This document shows, in pieces, positions 11,501 to 24,573 of a DNA stretch of 64,000 nucleotides. Where the stretch lies: the NCBI GenBank assembly GCA_029448655.1, contig JACCLO010000039.1, positions 1 through 64,000 on the forward strand, in the 5' to 3' direction. The notes under the pieces are model-generated. The model searched no databases. It was given only the letters and a program-made list of their open reading frames with translations, and was not told the origin of the DNA. A program made the translations under genes and the position numbers. The stretch's first letter is position 1. The number at the start of each line of letters is the position of its first letter. Source of the DNA: Wolfiporia cocos (taxonomy: Eukaryota; Basidiomycota; Agaricomycetes; Polyporales; Phaeolaceae).

Positions 11501-12259
11501 CCAAGTTTCGAGCAGTCTCGGGATCTATCATCATGCTGCCTTCTACTTGTACATATCGTATGAGGAGCGAAGAAGGAGCAAAGCGTAAATTGAGCTTCGA
11601 CTCTGCATACTCGAATAGCGCGCTAGCTGCAGAGAGCGCGTAATACCTATTAATGTTGTTCAGTATAGTCGCAAGGTTTCGGACGCATATACCCACTTGC
11701 TGGACACCGCGACAAGAGTTGCAGGCCGCTCATCGTCATCAACTATCAGCTGGTTGACAAAGGCAAGTCCTGCGTTTACAGTTGCAACGCGAAGCATGTG
11801 CTCAGTAGTCATATTGCTCACCAGCATCATCGTTCCAGTATTTTCTCATCACTGGATCGACTGTGGCATCAAACTCTTCGATCATGCACTGCACTAGGAC
11901 CGAAGTCGACGAGGCTTTCTTTCCTCCAGATGCCATAGGTGTATCTATCAGAGATAAAAAGGTGTTTGGGACCAGAATAATGGATGGAGAATGCAGATGA
12001 AGCTGATGCAGCGTCTTGACATATGTGGGACTGTCCACGAGCTGCGGACCATCATATTGAGCGATGATTCAGTACGAGCTGACTACATGCGCACCTGGAT
12101 AAGGGAAACCCTCCCGGTATCCTTGTCCAATGCAGCAAGGCCGACTTCACGTGACACTCCGCGCCCTTCCAGGACATAGCTGGCCTCGTGCCTGGATGAT
12201 GCGGCGGTCTGGGGTCGGGCGGTAGCCGGACGCGACTGGGCTGCCCAGCCGCGTGACAT
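8512..12259 (-). CDS. MSH4: MutS homologue 4 (meiotic crossover factor MSH4), 26 exons
   Basis: MSH4 pairs with MSH5 to form a clamp that stabilises meiotic recombination intermediates and promotes crossovers; it does not act in mismatch repair. The model starts at the ATG at 12257-12259 and ends at TAG 8512-8514. Exon phases fit throughout, giving about 822 aa. Family landmarks in order: TYVKTLHQL and KYWNDDAG (N-terminal), KYYALSAAS, NLRFAPSSL, DPETARNLELV, the clamp/lever helices, then the ATPase. In the ATPase, Walker A is GPNMLGKS (about 557-564), followed by FVPAEYGSF, LTRLSNDDDIEKSLSTFASEM, Walker B LILIDEVGRGTS (about 642-653), FFATHFSEL, LHLAV and DLARLADLP. Introns are 34-64 nt and GT-AG, except a 56-nt GC-AG intron (11049-11104). 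Exon 16 is only 8 nt (9771-9778). One surplus base at the exon 21/22 junction (about 9078) breaks the frame before LHLAV. The acceptor of intron 5 (about 11265) is uncertain. Confidence 0.93.
9771..9778 (-). other. 8-nt microexon of MSH4 inside the Walker A codons
   Basis: This exon lies between introns 9779-9833 and 9719-9770. Its 8 nt complete the Asn codon, add two codons, and start the Gly codon of GPN-M-L-GKS. Skipping it would shift the frame and delete the nucleotide-binding loop. The only in-frame way to join the GP...and ...GKS exons uses it. Confidence 0.75.
11049..11104 (-). other. GC-AG intron of MSH4
   Basis: The donor reads GCAAGC after a TCG codon and the acceptor ends ATCAG. 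Both sides are phase 0. The joined protein (DKLICS followed by LAASEAR) has the spacing expected for the MSH4 lever region. No GT donor gives an open frame here. Confidence 0.6.
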
Positions 12260-12612
12260 CGCCGTAGCGGGGTGGGATGAGGCAGGGCGTGCAAAGCCAG
12301 GAAAATATGGGACGAGCGTAGCGATCCAGCGAAAAGGAAAAGGCGCGAGACCGAGGGCGACGACAAATGACGGCGGGTTTGAGTCCCCGCATGCGATCGA
12401 TCGACGAGCGGTGCCGAATCTCGGGACATCCTAATAAGGGATCTCAATTGTGCGTACAGGGCAGGTCTGAAACGAATACAATACGAGACTCGAGCAACGG
12501 GAGGACGTACAGGATTGTGAAAGTTAGTTACATGTGTTATCACGCCCACACCGTCCGCCCTATGCCTTAATTACTGCGTCTGTGTCCATCTTGTCTTCAT
12601 CCCGCCGCGGTG
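12260..12612. promoter_or_regulatory. Probable divergent promoter region between MSH4 and the plus-strand gene
   Basis: This is about 350 bp between the MSH4 start and the first convincing plus-strand coding. No clear TATA box was found. It is assigned as a promoter only from its position. Confidence 0.3.
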
Positions 12613-13491
12613 ACAGCGTTGCGGTGCTCGCTCCTCTCGACGTGGTCCCGCTGAACACGAAGCAGCACGCGGCGCTATCGGGCTGGGACACGCTCCGTGG
12701 CCCACGGCGCGTGCTCTACGCCTTGCAGTCAGGTGTCCTGCGTCCCGTTTGCCGCGATCGGTCCCGCATATATAGTAACTCTTCATATGCACTCGCACTC
12801 ACCCCCTGGAAGCATCCCTCGCACACGTAGTCTCGCCGACCGTCACGACGCTGCCCGCGATACACCTCTCCACGTCCTTCCCCTGCGCCCGGGCGCCACA
12901 CGACGCAAACGGGCAGGCAGACTGGGAGGAGGACGTATCTGCGCTCTTTCAGTAGGCTGGAATGGCATGCCTACACGCACAGCGGTGAGCTGCGCCATCT
13001 CCCTTTCACACGCCGATCTCACCTCACTCACTCGGCCGCGGCAGGCCGCACGCTGGCGACGCTACCGACCCTTACGTTGCCGTCTACGCGCCGCCCGCGC
13101 CGGCGTCCGTCGCAGACGCGGTGCACGTCCGGTGGACCGGCCTCCTCCACACGCCGTTTGTGACTGACGTCGCGACCGCGCGCATGTTCATCCCCTTCCC
13201 TTCCAATCCCTGCCCTCTCATAGCGGCTCGGTGCTGATTTATTGATATGGTAACTCCGGGCGCCGGGCGCCGGCCACACTTGCTGCTGTGACCGTGCACG
13301 GCGTCCCGACTGTGCCTGCGGCGTATGTTCATGCTGATACTAAGAGGACGGTGCCGCTCGCGCCGTGGGCGGGGTCAGAGGACACGTGATGCTTGCTCCT
13401 TGGGAGGAACGAGGAGGGCCGGGAGGAGGAGGACGTGTGGACGCTGGCGGAGACTAGTGTGGGAAAATGGGACGAGCTGGTGGGTGGGTGA
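12613..13491 (+). pseudogene. Degenerate gene, possibly RNase P/MRP p40-like
   Basis: Three coding-looking blocks lie in order on the plus strand. The first contains SVAVLAPLDVVPLNTKQH, the second has DPYVAVYAPPAPASVADAV and VRWTGLLHTPFV, and the third has VPLAPWAGSED, CLLLGRNEEG and VWTLAETSVGKWDEL before TGA at 13489. The last two blocks resemble in pattern the C-terminal part of the RNase P p40 subunit (Y..P.P...V..RW.GLL; W-L-E-VG-WD). I rate that match as weak. In the third block a TGA at 13387-13389 stands where the flanking frame continues, so the copy is broken unless an unrecognised intron lies there. The true start is unknown. Confidence 0.3.
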
Positions 13492-13495
13492 TCGA

Positions 13496-14640
13496 ATCCT
13501 CCTCCGAACCCCGGCCATAGGTTTCGACACTGATCGCAATATTGGTCTCCCACTCGAAGCTCAAGCGCTCACTATCCTCGCCAATCGAGACGTCATCCTC
13601 GAAGACTTCGAGCAGGTGCGGCACTATTTCACGACGCCCCAGCTTCGCAGGTACCTCCTCTTCGATCAAATGCTTCGCGCCGGTCCGATCGACCTCGGGG
13701 AGTTCGCGCTGCCGGGTGGCTACGAAGCTTTACGGTCGCTATGGGCAGAGGATCTACGGTGCCCTCACCAGTTCTCGGAGTATGACTCCACTGCCAACAC
13801 GACGATCGTTCACGGGCAGCCACTTCCCCCTGGGTTCTTCGATCCGCCGACTACCCCTCACGCCGAGGACAGGGACGCACTCACACCAGTGCAGATCGCT
13901 ACGTGTGCCGGGCCAGCTGTGTTGATTTCTTTTGCACACTCGTCTCGTTGCTGTCAGAGCTGAAAATAACAACGATTCTCGGAGACCGGCTCGACCCTTC
14001 GAGCATCAAGGCTGGTAAGACAACTCCAGGCTCCGACGGCAAAGAAGAGCGTGTTGTTCGAACACTTGGCAGGCGCGAGATCAGCGCCGAGCTCATTGTA
14101 CGCATCCTCACTTTTTTGAGAATCAGCATCATGTACTCATGCTATTTTAAGCTACTTTGCACTGGTCAGAAATCTATTACCGATCTTGTCGCACGGGCAA
14201 TTTCAGATGCAGTTATACTCGATGGATCGAAGAAAGACTCATACGTGTCAAGCGAACAATGCAGGTCGCTGTCCCAAGTAATCCCGCTGCGCCCGACATG
14301 CTAGTAGATTCTGCCACGGAGGGTGGTGATGAACATTTGCACGTACCACATCCGCACTTATTCGCTAGGGATCAAGCAGACTCGTCAAACGACGACTTCG
14401 AGCAATTTACGCCTGGCCCTCCGATGATCAAGACTACGCTCTGTCTCGTGAGCAACCCCCCCTCCCTCCTTTCCTAGTTGCTGTTTGGTGCCTCATAAGA
14501 CTTCATTTATAGACTAAACAGCTATATGAGGTTGACGGAGAAGTGGGCGCGAAGATGGATGGGATGCCGGACTTGGAGGCGCATCGGATGTGGCAGTTCT
14601 ATGGCGTTGAGACCGACGGAGACAAGATGTATGAGTGATT
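13496..14640 (+). CDS. Unrecognised multi-exon coding region
   Basis: The frame from about 13510 to 13890 reads like real protein, with segments such as GFDTDRNIGLPLEAQALT, RHYFTTPQLRRYLLF and EALRSLWAEDLRCPHQF. Further coding-like blocks follow at about 14200-14440 (ending DDFEQFTPGPPMIKTTL, then a GTGAGC donor) and 14512-14635 (after a TTATAG acceptor; LYEVDGEVGAKMDGMPDL). I could not assign exact introns for the part from 13900 to 14200 or a start codon. The family is not recognised; the mid part is acidic and probably disordered. Confidence 0.35.
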
Positions 14641-17600
14641 GGCTCTCGTATGCATTGTTCGGACATTCTTGTCACTCTACGCCAGCTTTGGTTATGCTTC
14701 TTTCTTGTCTTGTACATTATCGCATACCTCGCCCTGAAGACAAACGAGCGGCAAGGGTGGCCTACTTCTGCAATGAGAGAAATATCATATACCATACATA
14801 TACCAGCTATGTTTGAAGCGTCCGCAGAAGCACAAGCTTGTATTCTGGACAACGTCGGCTCGAATCGGCGTCTTAATTCAGAGATGTCTAGTAGCGCGTG
14901 CGTTGCGTCCGCGTCACGTATTTGTGATGGATGTGACACTACGCGTGTTCCGCGTCGCGCCTTGTTCTTGACAGCCATACTAGTTACTCCTTGTACACCC
15001 ACCACTTGAAATGTCTGCCTCCGATTCTCCTTTCAAATTGCTGCCAGCAGACTATCTCAAAATCTCGCGCCAAGAATAGCAAAGTCTAGCAGAGGCCCCG
15101 AGAAGGTGTCCTCCCACCTCGTCTTACTCGTAAGGCAGCTATTTGGGGCTCAGTGATGTCTGTTCATCAATCATATAGATTTATCCAACGATATCCGAGC
15201 AAGCATCCAAAGTGTTATCTCAGTGTCTGCGCAGGCCCCTTCTTCCCATATACTCTGCTTTTCCGCAGCCTGCCTTGAAGCCGCTGCCGCGATTTTCTAC
15301 AAGGTCTATCACGAGAAGGTCTCCCAACTCTTAGAAGCAGCAGAATGAGCAACAGGGGTTATGGGAAGGGAGTGCTCACTCTCTCTTGTCCGGTGTTCTC
15401 GTATGCTTTAGTTCGATGTTTACGCTTTGTCCCGGGAAGCTGACTATGTCCAGGATTTTCTCGATGAAAGTGAAAACGGTAATCTCCATCCCCATTCCCT
15501 TCTTCAGATGGGCTCATGGGTGCGCTAGACAAAGGCAAAAGTAGCAAAGCAAAGGACGTCATAGCAGCCACGCTTTTTCCCAATCTATGCGACATATGTT
15601 TCTCACCAACTGCTCCGATGATAAGTACTGGTTTACGATGCACTGTACGGTCTCTTACACCTTTATTTATGCGCCAAACTTACACTCATTTCGACATTAC
15701 CAGGCATATACTCTTCTCGCCGATTCTGCTGCGATGCATCACGCCAATCAACACACGCTTCGTGACGACCAAATCCTTGGAGGGTGAGCCTGATTCCATT
15801 TTACCTTACTATGCCGCATACCATTTCTTGTGCGTAGTCGTCGCCTCGGAGCCACCATCTGGCGCACCAAAGGTAAGCTCTCTCGAAGCAGCGTCATGTC
15901 AGATTCCGATACCATGATCCAGATTTCCTTCCTCTGGAGAGCTTGTTGACGCTATTTGCGCGTCTATTGCCTTCAACGAAGGGGGCTGCCTCCGGTCGCG
16001 CAAACCGTACTGCATTCATCCAGTCTGTGTTCAGCAAGTCGTCTCCCCCGGAAACCACCCAGCATCGGACAAAAAGGTAACGGGGCTGCTTGAGAACGTG
16101 CCCCTCGGAGGACTGGGACGTGACCTCACGGAAGATTGCCGAAGCACTGGCTGCTGGCGACCGGACTTTGTGAGTACTTAAGCCTGCCGTATTATCACGC
16201 TGACCGGCGCCATATAGCCCGCAGCCTTTTGCGATAGAAGAAGTCTGTGCCTGTGGGCAACACAACGATGCGATAGGCTATATGTCGATCCCAAGGCAAT
16301 ACTCGTGAACATGCTCATAGAAGTGTGCCTTTGACCTTATTCGATGTCCGTCATACGGCGAGCTGATTATATGTTCATACATCGATACAGGATAACCAAT
16401 ATGATCCCTGACAATCTCATACACTTCCATACACAAAATAGATATCCTGCGCGAGCGTTCTGGCGAGGAGAGGGTCGGCGCGCAGGTGCAAATTGTCATG
16501 TGCAGTCCTCCTATTCTCGGAGGAGAACCGATAAACCTCTGGCATAGACGAAAGCGGCCCAGTTGTAACGTTTACTCTTACGAGCGGCGATCTGGACAGA
16601 TTCGCAAATGCGTTGCGCGACAGAGGTCAAGTAAGAAAGCGTAGCTTATACTTCTATCTGGTTTGCGAGTGCTGACACGGTATCGTAATGCAGGGACAGA
16701 AGTATAGAGAGATACTCCCACCGAAGCTATCACTAGCGACGTCGCCACTGGTTTTAGATTTGACACCCAGGGCAAGCCGATGAAACAACTAAGCCAATCC
16801 GAGGTGCGCTAAATTGATCGCATTCTTCCATGACTGATCTCCACTCACTAGAGGATTGAGAAAGTCCAACAATGTGAGTATCACACAATCCATAGCATCC
16901 GCGGCTCATCAACACTGTCAACTTTCCGCTAGTCTACAATACCAACCAAAGCAGTGACGAACTCAGCTGCGGATCAGACCTTGATAACGCGACTAGTTCG
17001 AGATCTTCTGCTATCGACGAACGTCAGTCTATGAATATCTACGCCCCATATGCGTTCGAAAAATGTCCGAAGAGAAGCCTTTGGCGCAAGCGATGAGGAA
17101 CTATGTGATCCATCTGACGTCGACTCGGTTCTGCTGGCCCCGCCTCAACGTAGGCAACGGTCGGAAGGCCCTAGAGTAATCTCCACTAGGTCAGCCCAAA
17201 TCGTCCGAATCCGACTTGCCGGGAAACCCGCAAGTCGACCAATAACTCTGTTTGCCGCAAGGCCTACAAGAGAAAAGCGAGATTCTACTGAGTGCAGCGA
17301 AGGACGGTCCTAACTCAGATAAGCTGGCAGAGGACGCGTGTTGCCAATAAACGATCCAAGACTTCCCCGACAGGTCGTAGCGCTCTTTGCACACCAGATC
17401 CTCCAGAGCGCACGGAATCTCAGGTGCTTCAGCCTCGTTCTACAGCGGGCGACTAGGGCAACCAACAGATATCACGGCGAAAAGGAGAAAATATGTTCTC
17501 CTACCTCATGCTCCCCACATGATTGACTATGGTGCTCTACCCGAATCCGATCCATTTTCGTCTACTCGGAACACGTTGTCTCCTCTCACAGCTTTGTTGC

Positions 17601-20600
17601 TCGTCGCAAGAAGGCCGACAATAAGCCTGCCCTGGACAGCAAAGCCCCTCAGTCGAGCACGACCAAAGGTAGACCTCATAAAGCAAAGCTCTGGAAGACA
17701 AAACCGTCTCCCGCCGGGCCCTATCATCTACCAGGGAGCCTCGGACGAACGATCCGTTATGTGACAGGCATGAGCTATCTGACACGTTCGTCGAGGACGA
17801 ACCTGTCGAAGAGACTAAGGAAAATCAATCGGAAGTAAAAATCAAGACACACGCAAAGCATGTGGTCCCTGCTCTCGCAGCCAGTGCTTCGACAACGGAC
17901 AAAAGGGTATGTTTGTTCTCTTGCGTTCTCGTGATTGATGAGAAAGCCATATCATGGTCGTGGACTACAGAGGGTCGAAATGTCAGAACCCTGCCTTGCA
18001 AGAGAAAGCTCACCCATTGTCAGGTTCTACCAACATTGCTAAGGCGCGTGTACCGTGACACTGTCTACGCCATACGCTAATACTAAAACAGTCCACAAGC
18101 AAAAAGAGAAAGATTGCGCCATGGGCCAACCTCACTTCTGAAGCCCCTCACAGATCTGGCGACTGTAGACAACAGTACGAGCGGAGTTCCTGGTGTTCAC
18201 CATGAAGAAACCATACAGCCTACACTGAATACTTGGGATGCACATCTCTGTCCAAGAAGTCTATGTCATCATCCGCATCTGAAAGCCTCTTGACGGGATC
18301 TGGTAATGTTCATACAGGGCCTCTGCCTGAGGAGCCAGCCACCGCTGAAAGATTCTATGTCAGACATCTCCGAAGTTGCCAACAAGGCGATACATGCGAC
18401 CATAGCAGATTCCCATGCTCGGAACGAATACCACACCAAGATCCGATCGTATACATTCTCCTGCTCCTCTCGTCATTCCCTCTCCGGAAAAGCTTGAGCA
18501 AACTGATTTTGAGTTGACGGAGGTAAACATCTACCCCAATTGGCAAGGTTGTTGAGGTCGATGATTGTGCAGGAGACTCTGTCTCCACGAGAAAGACCCA
18601 TCCTAGACATTCCGTTACCTTCGCGCCAGTCGTGGAAGAATGCGAACCGGTGCCGGAGTTGAACTTGAGATTGGTTCTCGGAGTCAGCCCACATCGCTGA
18701 GCCCATACAAGCGAGAGAGGGCTACTGGTAAACTTATCCATAGATACAACGGGCGCACTTCTGACTTTTGTTGTTAGTGTCACTGGGACTGCTGCTGCAG
18801 GATATTGAACACGAGCCTTTCATAGGGCGACGTGAACGTGGCTCATTCCGGAAAACAATATAACGGGTGCCTGGGAACCGCTCGCGGTGCAAGGAAGCCA
18901 CTGCAAATGTCCAAGACATCGAAGATGTCTGCGGAGTTGCATCAGGTGCCGTAGAAGCTGCTAAGGATATTGCGGTATGCTGAGTATGTGCTCGACCCTC
19001 GCAGGCTATTTTCGGCAAGATCACGGATCGCTTTGACAGCGGTACGTGAAGAAGTGCACATTGATCGGAGTGCAATCCTCCGGGAGGCAGCGCAGGATCC
19101 TATGCACATGCGTGCGGATAGGTGTGTGCTGACTGCCCATACATACTTCGCATTCTTGCGGACCTGCTGATCCTGTGAAACGGCCACTGCAGTGTCGCCC
19201 ACTTCAAACCGCCTTATCGACCTCGAGGCCGATATGCGTCCTCTGGGCGTGCTGTCATTGACAGTTTGGAAGAGTTGCTTCGCGCAAATGAAGGGATATG
19301 CTGCAAAATAGAAGAGACGATAAAGAGCATCGATCGTACAACACTCGTTGGAAGGATGCCGGTGGTCCTAGTGGAAATTCCCGCGAGCCTGAGACAGTGA
19401 AAGGAATACAACCATGTTATAGTAGAGAACGCGGTGAGTTCGCTCGATATCACAAACGCTCTAGTACAATCATTAGCATGTTGATCATCACATGCAGCTG
19501 TAGCATGAAACAGGAAACAAGACACAGCTGTATACAAGCGATCGTCCACGCACGCCTCAGAAGGGATAGTGTTAGTTTACATGACCATTGCAAGCGGAAG
19601 GTGATATGTGCAATGCATGTAACTCTCACCTAACTACCGTCATCCGGCATTCGATACTCAAATAACTTGTTGTTCTAACAATGGTATGCCAATAACCCCG
19701 TGCAAAACCACCTAGCATTCCAACGCAGCATGAGGAAGCTAAAAGTATTCGCCGTGACACCTCGCTACCCAGCTTCCTTTGTTCATACCGTCTCGATACA
19801 GAGCACCTTGTGTTATGCATCCATCGGGCTCATCTCGACCACTGTTGGGGCGCGGCCACTCCTCGCCGGTGTGGCACCCTTCTCTTCCCATCCGCGCGCC
19901 ACACTATCTTCCATTTTCCACACTCTCGTTGAATGGTTACTTCTTCCATCATTGCCGAACACGCTCTCTGACACCCGTAACATAAGTTTATATCCAATGA
20001 CGGCGACAGCCTGAGACATTGTTTCACGGCATTGCGGCGGGTCTCTTGGCACGGAAAGATTAGGTTTACTTCTCAATAAAATCGGCTATGAGCACAGCTG
20101 TGCACGCATCAAAGCACGCATTGGTGAGCCGATTTGCTATCGACCTCCGCCATTATGTGGGCTGGAACTGCATCAGAATGGTGCCTGTGCGCAGCACACA
20201 TGAAAGCGTGAAGGGGACTTGCTAGGTGCACCATTCACGAAGGGTTCACGAGCCTAGACGATCATTGCGAGATGAACGGGCGTGGTGTCTCACTGTGCCT
20301 TGCGAACAAGTGCCTCGCTAGTGCAGATGCATTTGGGTGACGGGGATCGCGAGATGAACGGACTTCTCACTCTGAGTGCGAGTCGACTTCGTGATCGCGT
20401 ACTAGCTTGCCGTGAATTGGAAGGGATTAATATGGGATCGTAAACGCCCAGCGCCACCGATGCCGCGAGTCGGCACACTGGTTTGTCAGCATGGGACCCT
20501 GGACACCATGCATATATGGTCACCGGAGGCACTGGTTGCCGTCCAGTGCAGCGTGGTGACTCTTGCTTACTGATAGGTAGACTCGCATCTCTCCTATTGA

Positions 20601-20640
20601 CTGCCACCACCACAGCCCTCCCCCTCCCAAGCCCAAGCAC
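14641..20640 (+). other. Six-kilobase region with scattered coding-like exons, unresolved
   Basis: I found no recognisable family. A few plus-strand segments have coding character and splice sites. One is about 17771-17908, encoding an acidic-basic low-complexity stretch (HELSDTFVEDEPVEETKEN) that ends at a GTATGT donor. Another is about 18095-18200, starting after an AAACAG acceptor (STSKKRKIAPWANL). These fit a large, fast-evolving, mostly disordered protein, perhaps decayed. The ends cannot be set. No RNA gene or repeat was seen. Confidence 0.25.
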
Positions 20641-20646
20641 GGTGTC

Positions 20647-23313
20647 ATGTCATCGGGTTTGAAACGTCCAGTGACACCCCATCATCACCACGCAAGAAGC
20701 CGCGTCCTCAATACAAAACTCTAAAGAGCTTAGTCGAGGAGGCAGCCAAAAAGGTCAACCGCTTGATTGAACATGTAAAAAAAGAGATATTGCCGCTTCT
20801 GCAGGAGGAGGGTCTTGGTACAGTTGGTGCTAAGCTCGCTATGAGTATTATGGGACTTGTGGTCAGTGCAGCTTCTGCTCCTGGAGAGAAGGAGTTGGGT
20901 GAAATGCAGTACTTGGAAGTACATATCAACATCCCAGATGATTACCCAGATATGGCAAGTAGGCTTGCTATCTATTCCTGACGTCCCTAGTCCCAAGCTG
21001 ACATGCACTCAAAAGAGTTACAACTGAATGATTTGAATACACAATATGCGAACCTTGCCTTTTATTTCAGGGTACTGCTCAACTCCCTCCCTGCACCATC
21101 AGAATTTGCCAAGACGGACGTGTGGGCAGACGTACAAAGAACCCGCGCAGCCATCTTATGTATGCGTCCCGTTGAAAAGAGCGGTGTGCCGATATGCACG
21201 CTCCACGATGTCTTTCGTCTTTTCCGAATTCGACTTGGCACAGACCTTTCTTCAGCCACCGATGACCCTATCGCGGTTGCCTCCATCCGTGCTGCGCCTT
21301 ATTGTGCAACGAGATGGGAAACCCGTTCGACGATGAGAACGCACGCACAGCGAAATTTAACGAATGTGTTCAAGGACTGCTCCCTAACTTTAGGCTCACC
21401 ACAAATTTTTTCCCAAACTCGACCGTGCCGTATGCAAACCGGATGCAACGTTGTTCATGGACGAGGAGGAGATCTTCCCAGTTTGCCTGCGTGAGGACAA
21501 GCGTGAGGCGGGCGAAACTGACACAGACTAGACTGTGGGACTCACACTATAACCTTATAGACGACTTGAAGATGTTGCAGAAGGTTGGTGAGGAGGCTAG
21601 TGGGGCGCAAGCAGAGATGGTATGTAACTGTGCGAATGCAGAGAACAAATCTAAGGCTTATCCGCAGTGATAGCCCTACTTATATACATGTTTTGTTTGG
21701 TTACCGGTAAGGGAGCCAAACATGAAGGTGGTCTGTGCGCAGACATAACTAATATGGTTTAGTCGTAAACTACCATAGACCATGTGCGCCGGTAATGGCC
21801 GCAACCAGTAAGATCGTTTGTTTGGACCGTAGGTCCATGTTGTGGAAGTGGCTGTAGCTACGTTAGTAAGCCATGCATGTGATTATTATATTCCGGGATC
21901 GGGATATGAGTAATCGTAAGGTCATTGGCATGTGATAACGAGCGGGCCGCTTATCCAATTGTACTGACATAGCCCGGTATCGGGATATGAGTAAGGCGCG
22001 TGACACCGGAGGTTAGTCCGCTGAGTCATTGACGCGTACAAGCGTGTTATGTACGTGTTGTTATGACAAGTGGACGTATACCGCGTTGTGTACGTGTTGT
22101 TTGGTTGCGTGTACGTGTAGACGGGCGCTTAGCAGCGTAAATGTCTACAAGGTTGTAGAAATACCAGATAAATAGGTAAAAATACGGGAAAAATAGTGGC
22201 ATGTCCCAAATCTGTGACAGAAACTGGCTATGACGTCTACATGCAAGTGGCGCACGACTACTCGATTGTTGGTCAAAACTCTTCGATGTGCATGAAGGCG
22301 GGTGCACCAATGTTTCTCCCATGCTTGTTGGGTATGTACTTTGAACCAAACATACATGTTCTTGGGCGCCCTTATGATTATCACACAGGACCCCATCTGT
22401 CCATGCAGGGCGGTTTTTATGATGGAGAGGATTACATAGTGGAACCACTAAGTGCAATGTATTGTATGCTACCAGACGTCACCAAAGAGCGACAGAATCA
22501 GCTCGCACGGTTGCTGTATGCGCTCGCTAAAGGAGTAGAGGAGCTGAAGGAGTACGTTGCCCAACACAATAATGCCACTGTGGGATCAGGTTAATGTCGT
22601 CCTACAGGCTGGCTTCATCAACCGCTGAACCACCCTCATTCCCTTGTGGCACCCCTCAAATCTACTCATCCTGCACGCTGTATGCCGACACCGCTGCCGA
22701 CACCGCTGCCGACAAACCAAGCACTGGGACCCTCACATTCAAGAAGCCTCTTGTCGTCGATCTCAACAACCGAGTGCTGTTCACAGCAACGTTGTCGACG
22801 ACCTCTGCACGGGAGAAGTTGCCGGAGCAGACACCTGTGGTTGTCAAGCTTGTCAGCGGTTCCTATGGCGAAGACATACATCGACTTCTGGCGAAGGAAG
22901 GCCTCGTGCCTACCCTCCATGGGTGTGTCTGCTTGGAAGGTGCTCCTGTTGCCTACATCATGGACCACTTGGATGGGGATTGGAAGCGCTTACACGACCT
23001 CTTACGTGATTTAACCCCTCTGTGCCGTAAGGCTATACGGGAATCATTGGAGAATGTTCTGAAATTGCTCAAGAAAAAGGGCTTCGTACACGGCGACCTT
23101 AGGTCGAGCAATATCATGGCGCGGATCGTTGACGAAGAAAAAGCGGAGATCAAGGTTGTCGACTTTGATTGGGCGGGCAAAGCCAGTCAGGTATTCTACC
23201 CTGCGATGCGCAACGAGTCCATCGGTTGGCCTGGTCGGCCCTGTGGTCCAATTGAAGCTGAGGATGACCGCGAACTGCTTGATTCGTGGTGGCCACGAGA
23301 AACCCATGTCTGA
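20647..23313 (+). pseudogene. FunK1-type fungal kinase-like protein, broken by frameshifts and a solo LTR
   Basis: The order of motifs matches the basidiomycete FunK1 kinase-like family. The N-terminal region has SLVEEAAKKVNRLIEHV and LLNSLPAPSEF. The middle has LCNEMGNPFDDENARTAKF, TNFFPNSTVPYAN, DEEEIFPVCLREDKREAG, then YMQVAHDYSIV. The C-terminal kinase lobe has VVVKLVSGSYGEDIH, the catalytic loop FVHGDLRSSNIM and KVVDFDWAG (DFD in place of DFG). The 701-bp LTR at 21519-22219 sits between ...REAGE and TGYD. Removing it with one GAAAC copy restores the frame exactly. Independently, the frame shifts near 21297, near 21431 and near 22593. An intron of about 57 nt probably starts at 20957. The start codon is uncertain. 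I infer an inactive gene that was once a full-length family member. Confidence 0.75.
21519..22219 (-). mobile_element. Solo LTR (701 bp) of the element C family
   Basis: It begins TGACACAGACTAG and ends AATCTGTGACA (TG...CA), flanked by the 5-bp duplication GAAAC at 21514-21518 and 22220-22224. Nearly the whole length matches the LTR at 57810-58508 with few differences. No internal sequence remains, as expected after LTR-LTR recombination. Confidence 0.93.
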
Positions 23314-23764
23314 TCGTTGTTTCAAAGAATGCTTCACTCCTCCTTCTCTCGCTACATTTGTATGTAGTTTCCATTCTCGATGTGACTATACCAGCAATGC
23401 ATACAACCAAAAATACTACGGCTGATCATGGTTTCGGTGATTTGCAAGCGATGCATTGTTGCGCGCTGGACACCATGCAGACAGTCTGAAGTCGCATACG
23501 GAGGCATCAGATCAGCCACAGCCCAGTTAAATTAAATCCAGACACTGGCGGTGGTCCGTGCTTTCCTTTTTTTGCATTAGACATGTATGACTCCCTTGCA
23601 CCTGTTTTGAATTATGTACCTTTGTCGTGATTATATGGGCAGCAACACTTGCAGATGTTCGATGGTGCAACAAGCTGCAAGGCCAGATTGTAATATTGCA
23701 CATTGAAATCTGACGCTGTGTGCTGCATCGAAAGGCGGTATACACCGGCTTGAGATCCGAGCAG
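23314..23764. other. Stretch without a supportable gene
   Basis: This is the 3' flank of the kinase relic. Nothing recognisable was found. Confidence 0.4.
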
Positions 23765-23911
23765 TCATATGATTGCAACTTGTGTATCACGATGCAAATA
23801 CAATCTCGAGCAATATGCCACAGTGGTCAGCGGTATGGATTGCATGAACCCCAGCTCACATGTCTCTAAGCATGGTTTTAACGGGTCACCACAGGTTGAT
23901 GATTCCTCATA

Positions 23912-24160
23912 TATTGTATGGATATGTTGGCTCTCTGACAATGTCGAGAACGATTTGCATGTGGCTTCGCTCATTCTGCGGTCCATTCTTAATATACTTG
24001 GCTGTTGCAGATATGGTGACGTGGAAAATGGACGTCTCCCCCAGGTCCTCGCCGTACAGCATCTTAGCCAAAGCATAGTGGGGGATATTGTGCTTCTCGA
24101 GGTAGGCATTGATCTTGATGTAGTGAACGATTTCATTGATGCATTTGGTCTATATCACGT
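23912..24160 (-). pseudogene. Short unrecognised coding remnant
   Basis: One minus-strand frame reads well as protein without an ATG: INEIVHYIKINAYLEKHN, HYALAKMLYGEDL, KYIKNGPQNERSHMQIVLD, then a stop after YPYNI. It is bounded upstream by an in-frame TAG that could be a splice acceptor. I do not recognise it. It is probably one exon of a decayed gene. Confidence 0.3.
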
Positions 24161-24573
24161 GCTGGTGTGGACCCAATACAATTCTCCAGCCGTAATGCAA
24201 TAACCATTGCACCAAAAGGGCACAATGCCAACTCTGTTGGCATCGGTGGGTCTCAGTACTTAAGCTATTATGGCACATGGTCGTGACATGCTCATGACAG
24301 TCTAGCAATACTGCTCCTTGATAATGATGCGTTTGACTTGGTCCGCACCCGTCCGCTCGGCCGACACATCCGTCGCACCAGAGTCCTCAATGGCCATGGA
24401 AGAGCTGTCAGCGTCATCTCCGCGTGCTTGCCCATGCAGTGTGAGACTCAACGTATAGTTGCATGCAGACCCTTTCCTCTTGCACCACGATGAGGGAGGA
24501 GTACTGTTAGAATCCCCCTGAGTCAGGTGCCAATTCTCAGGCAGCAGACACCAGTAGATCAGCAGCCCCTCCC

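Noticed and set aside
12052..12549. 165-codon minus frame extending upstream of the MSH4 start
   Set aside because: It is out of frame with the conserved MSH4 exon 1. The ATG at 12259 gives the correct frame.
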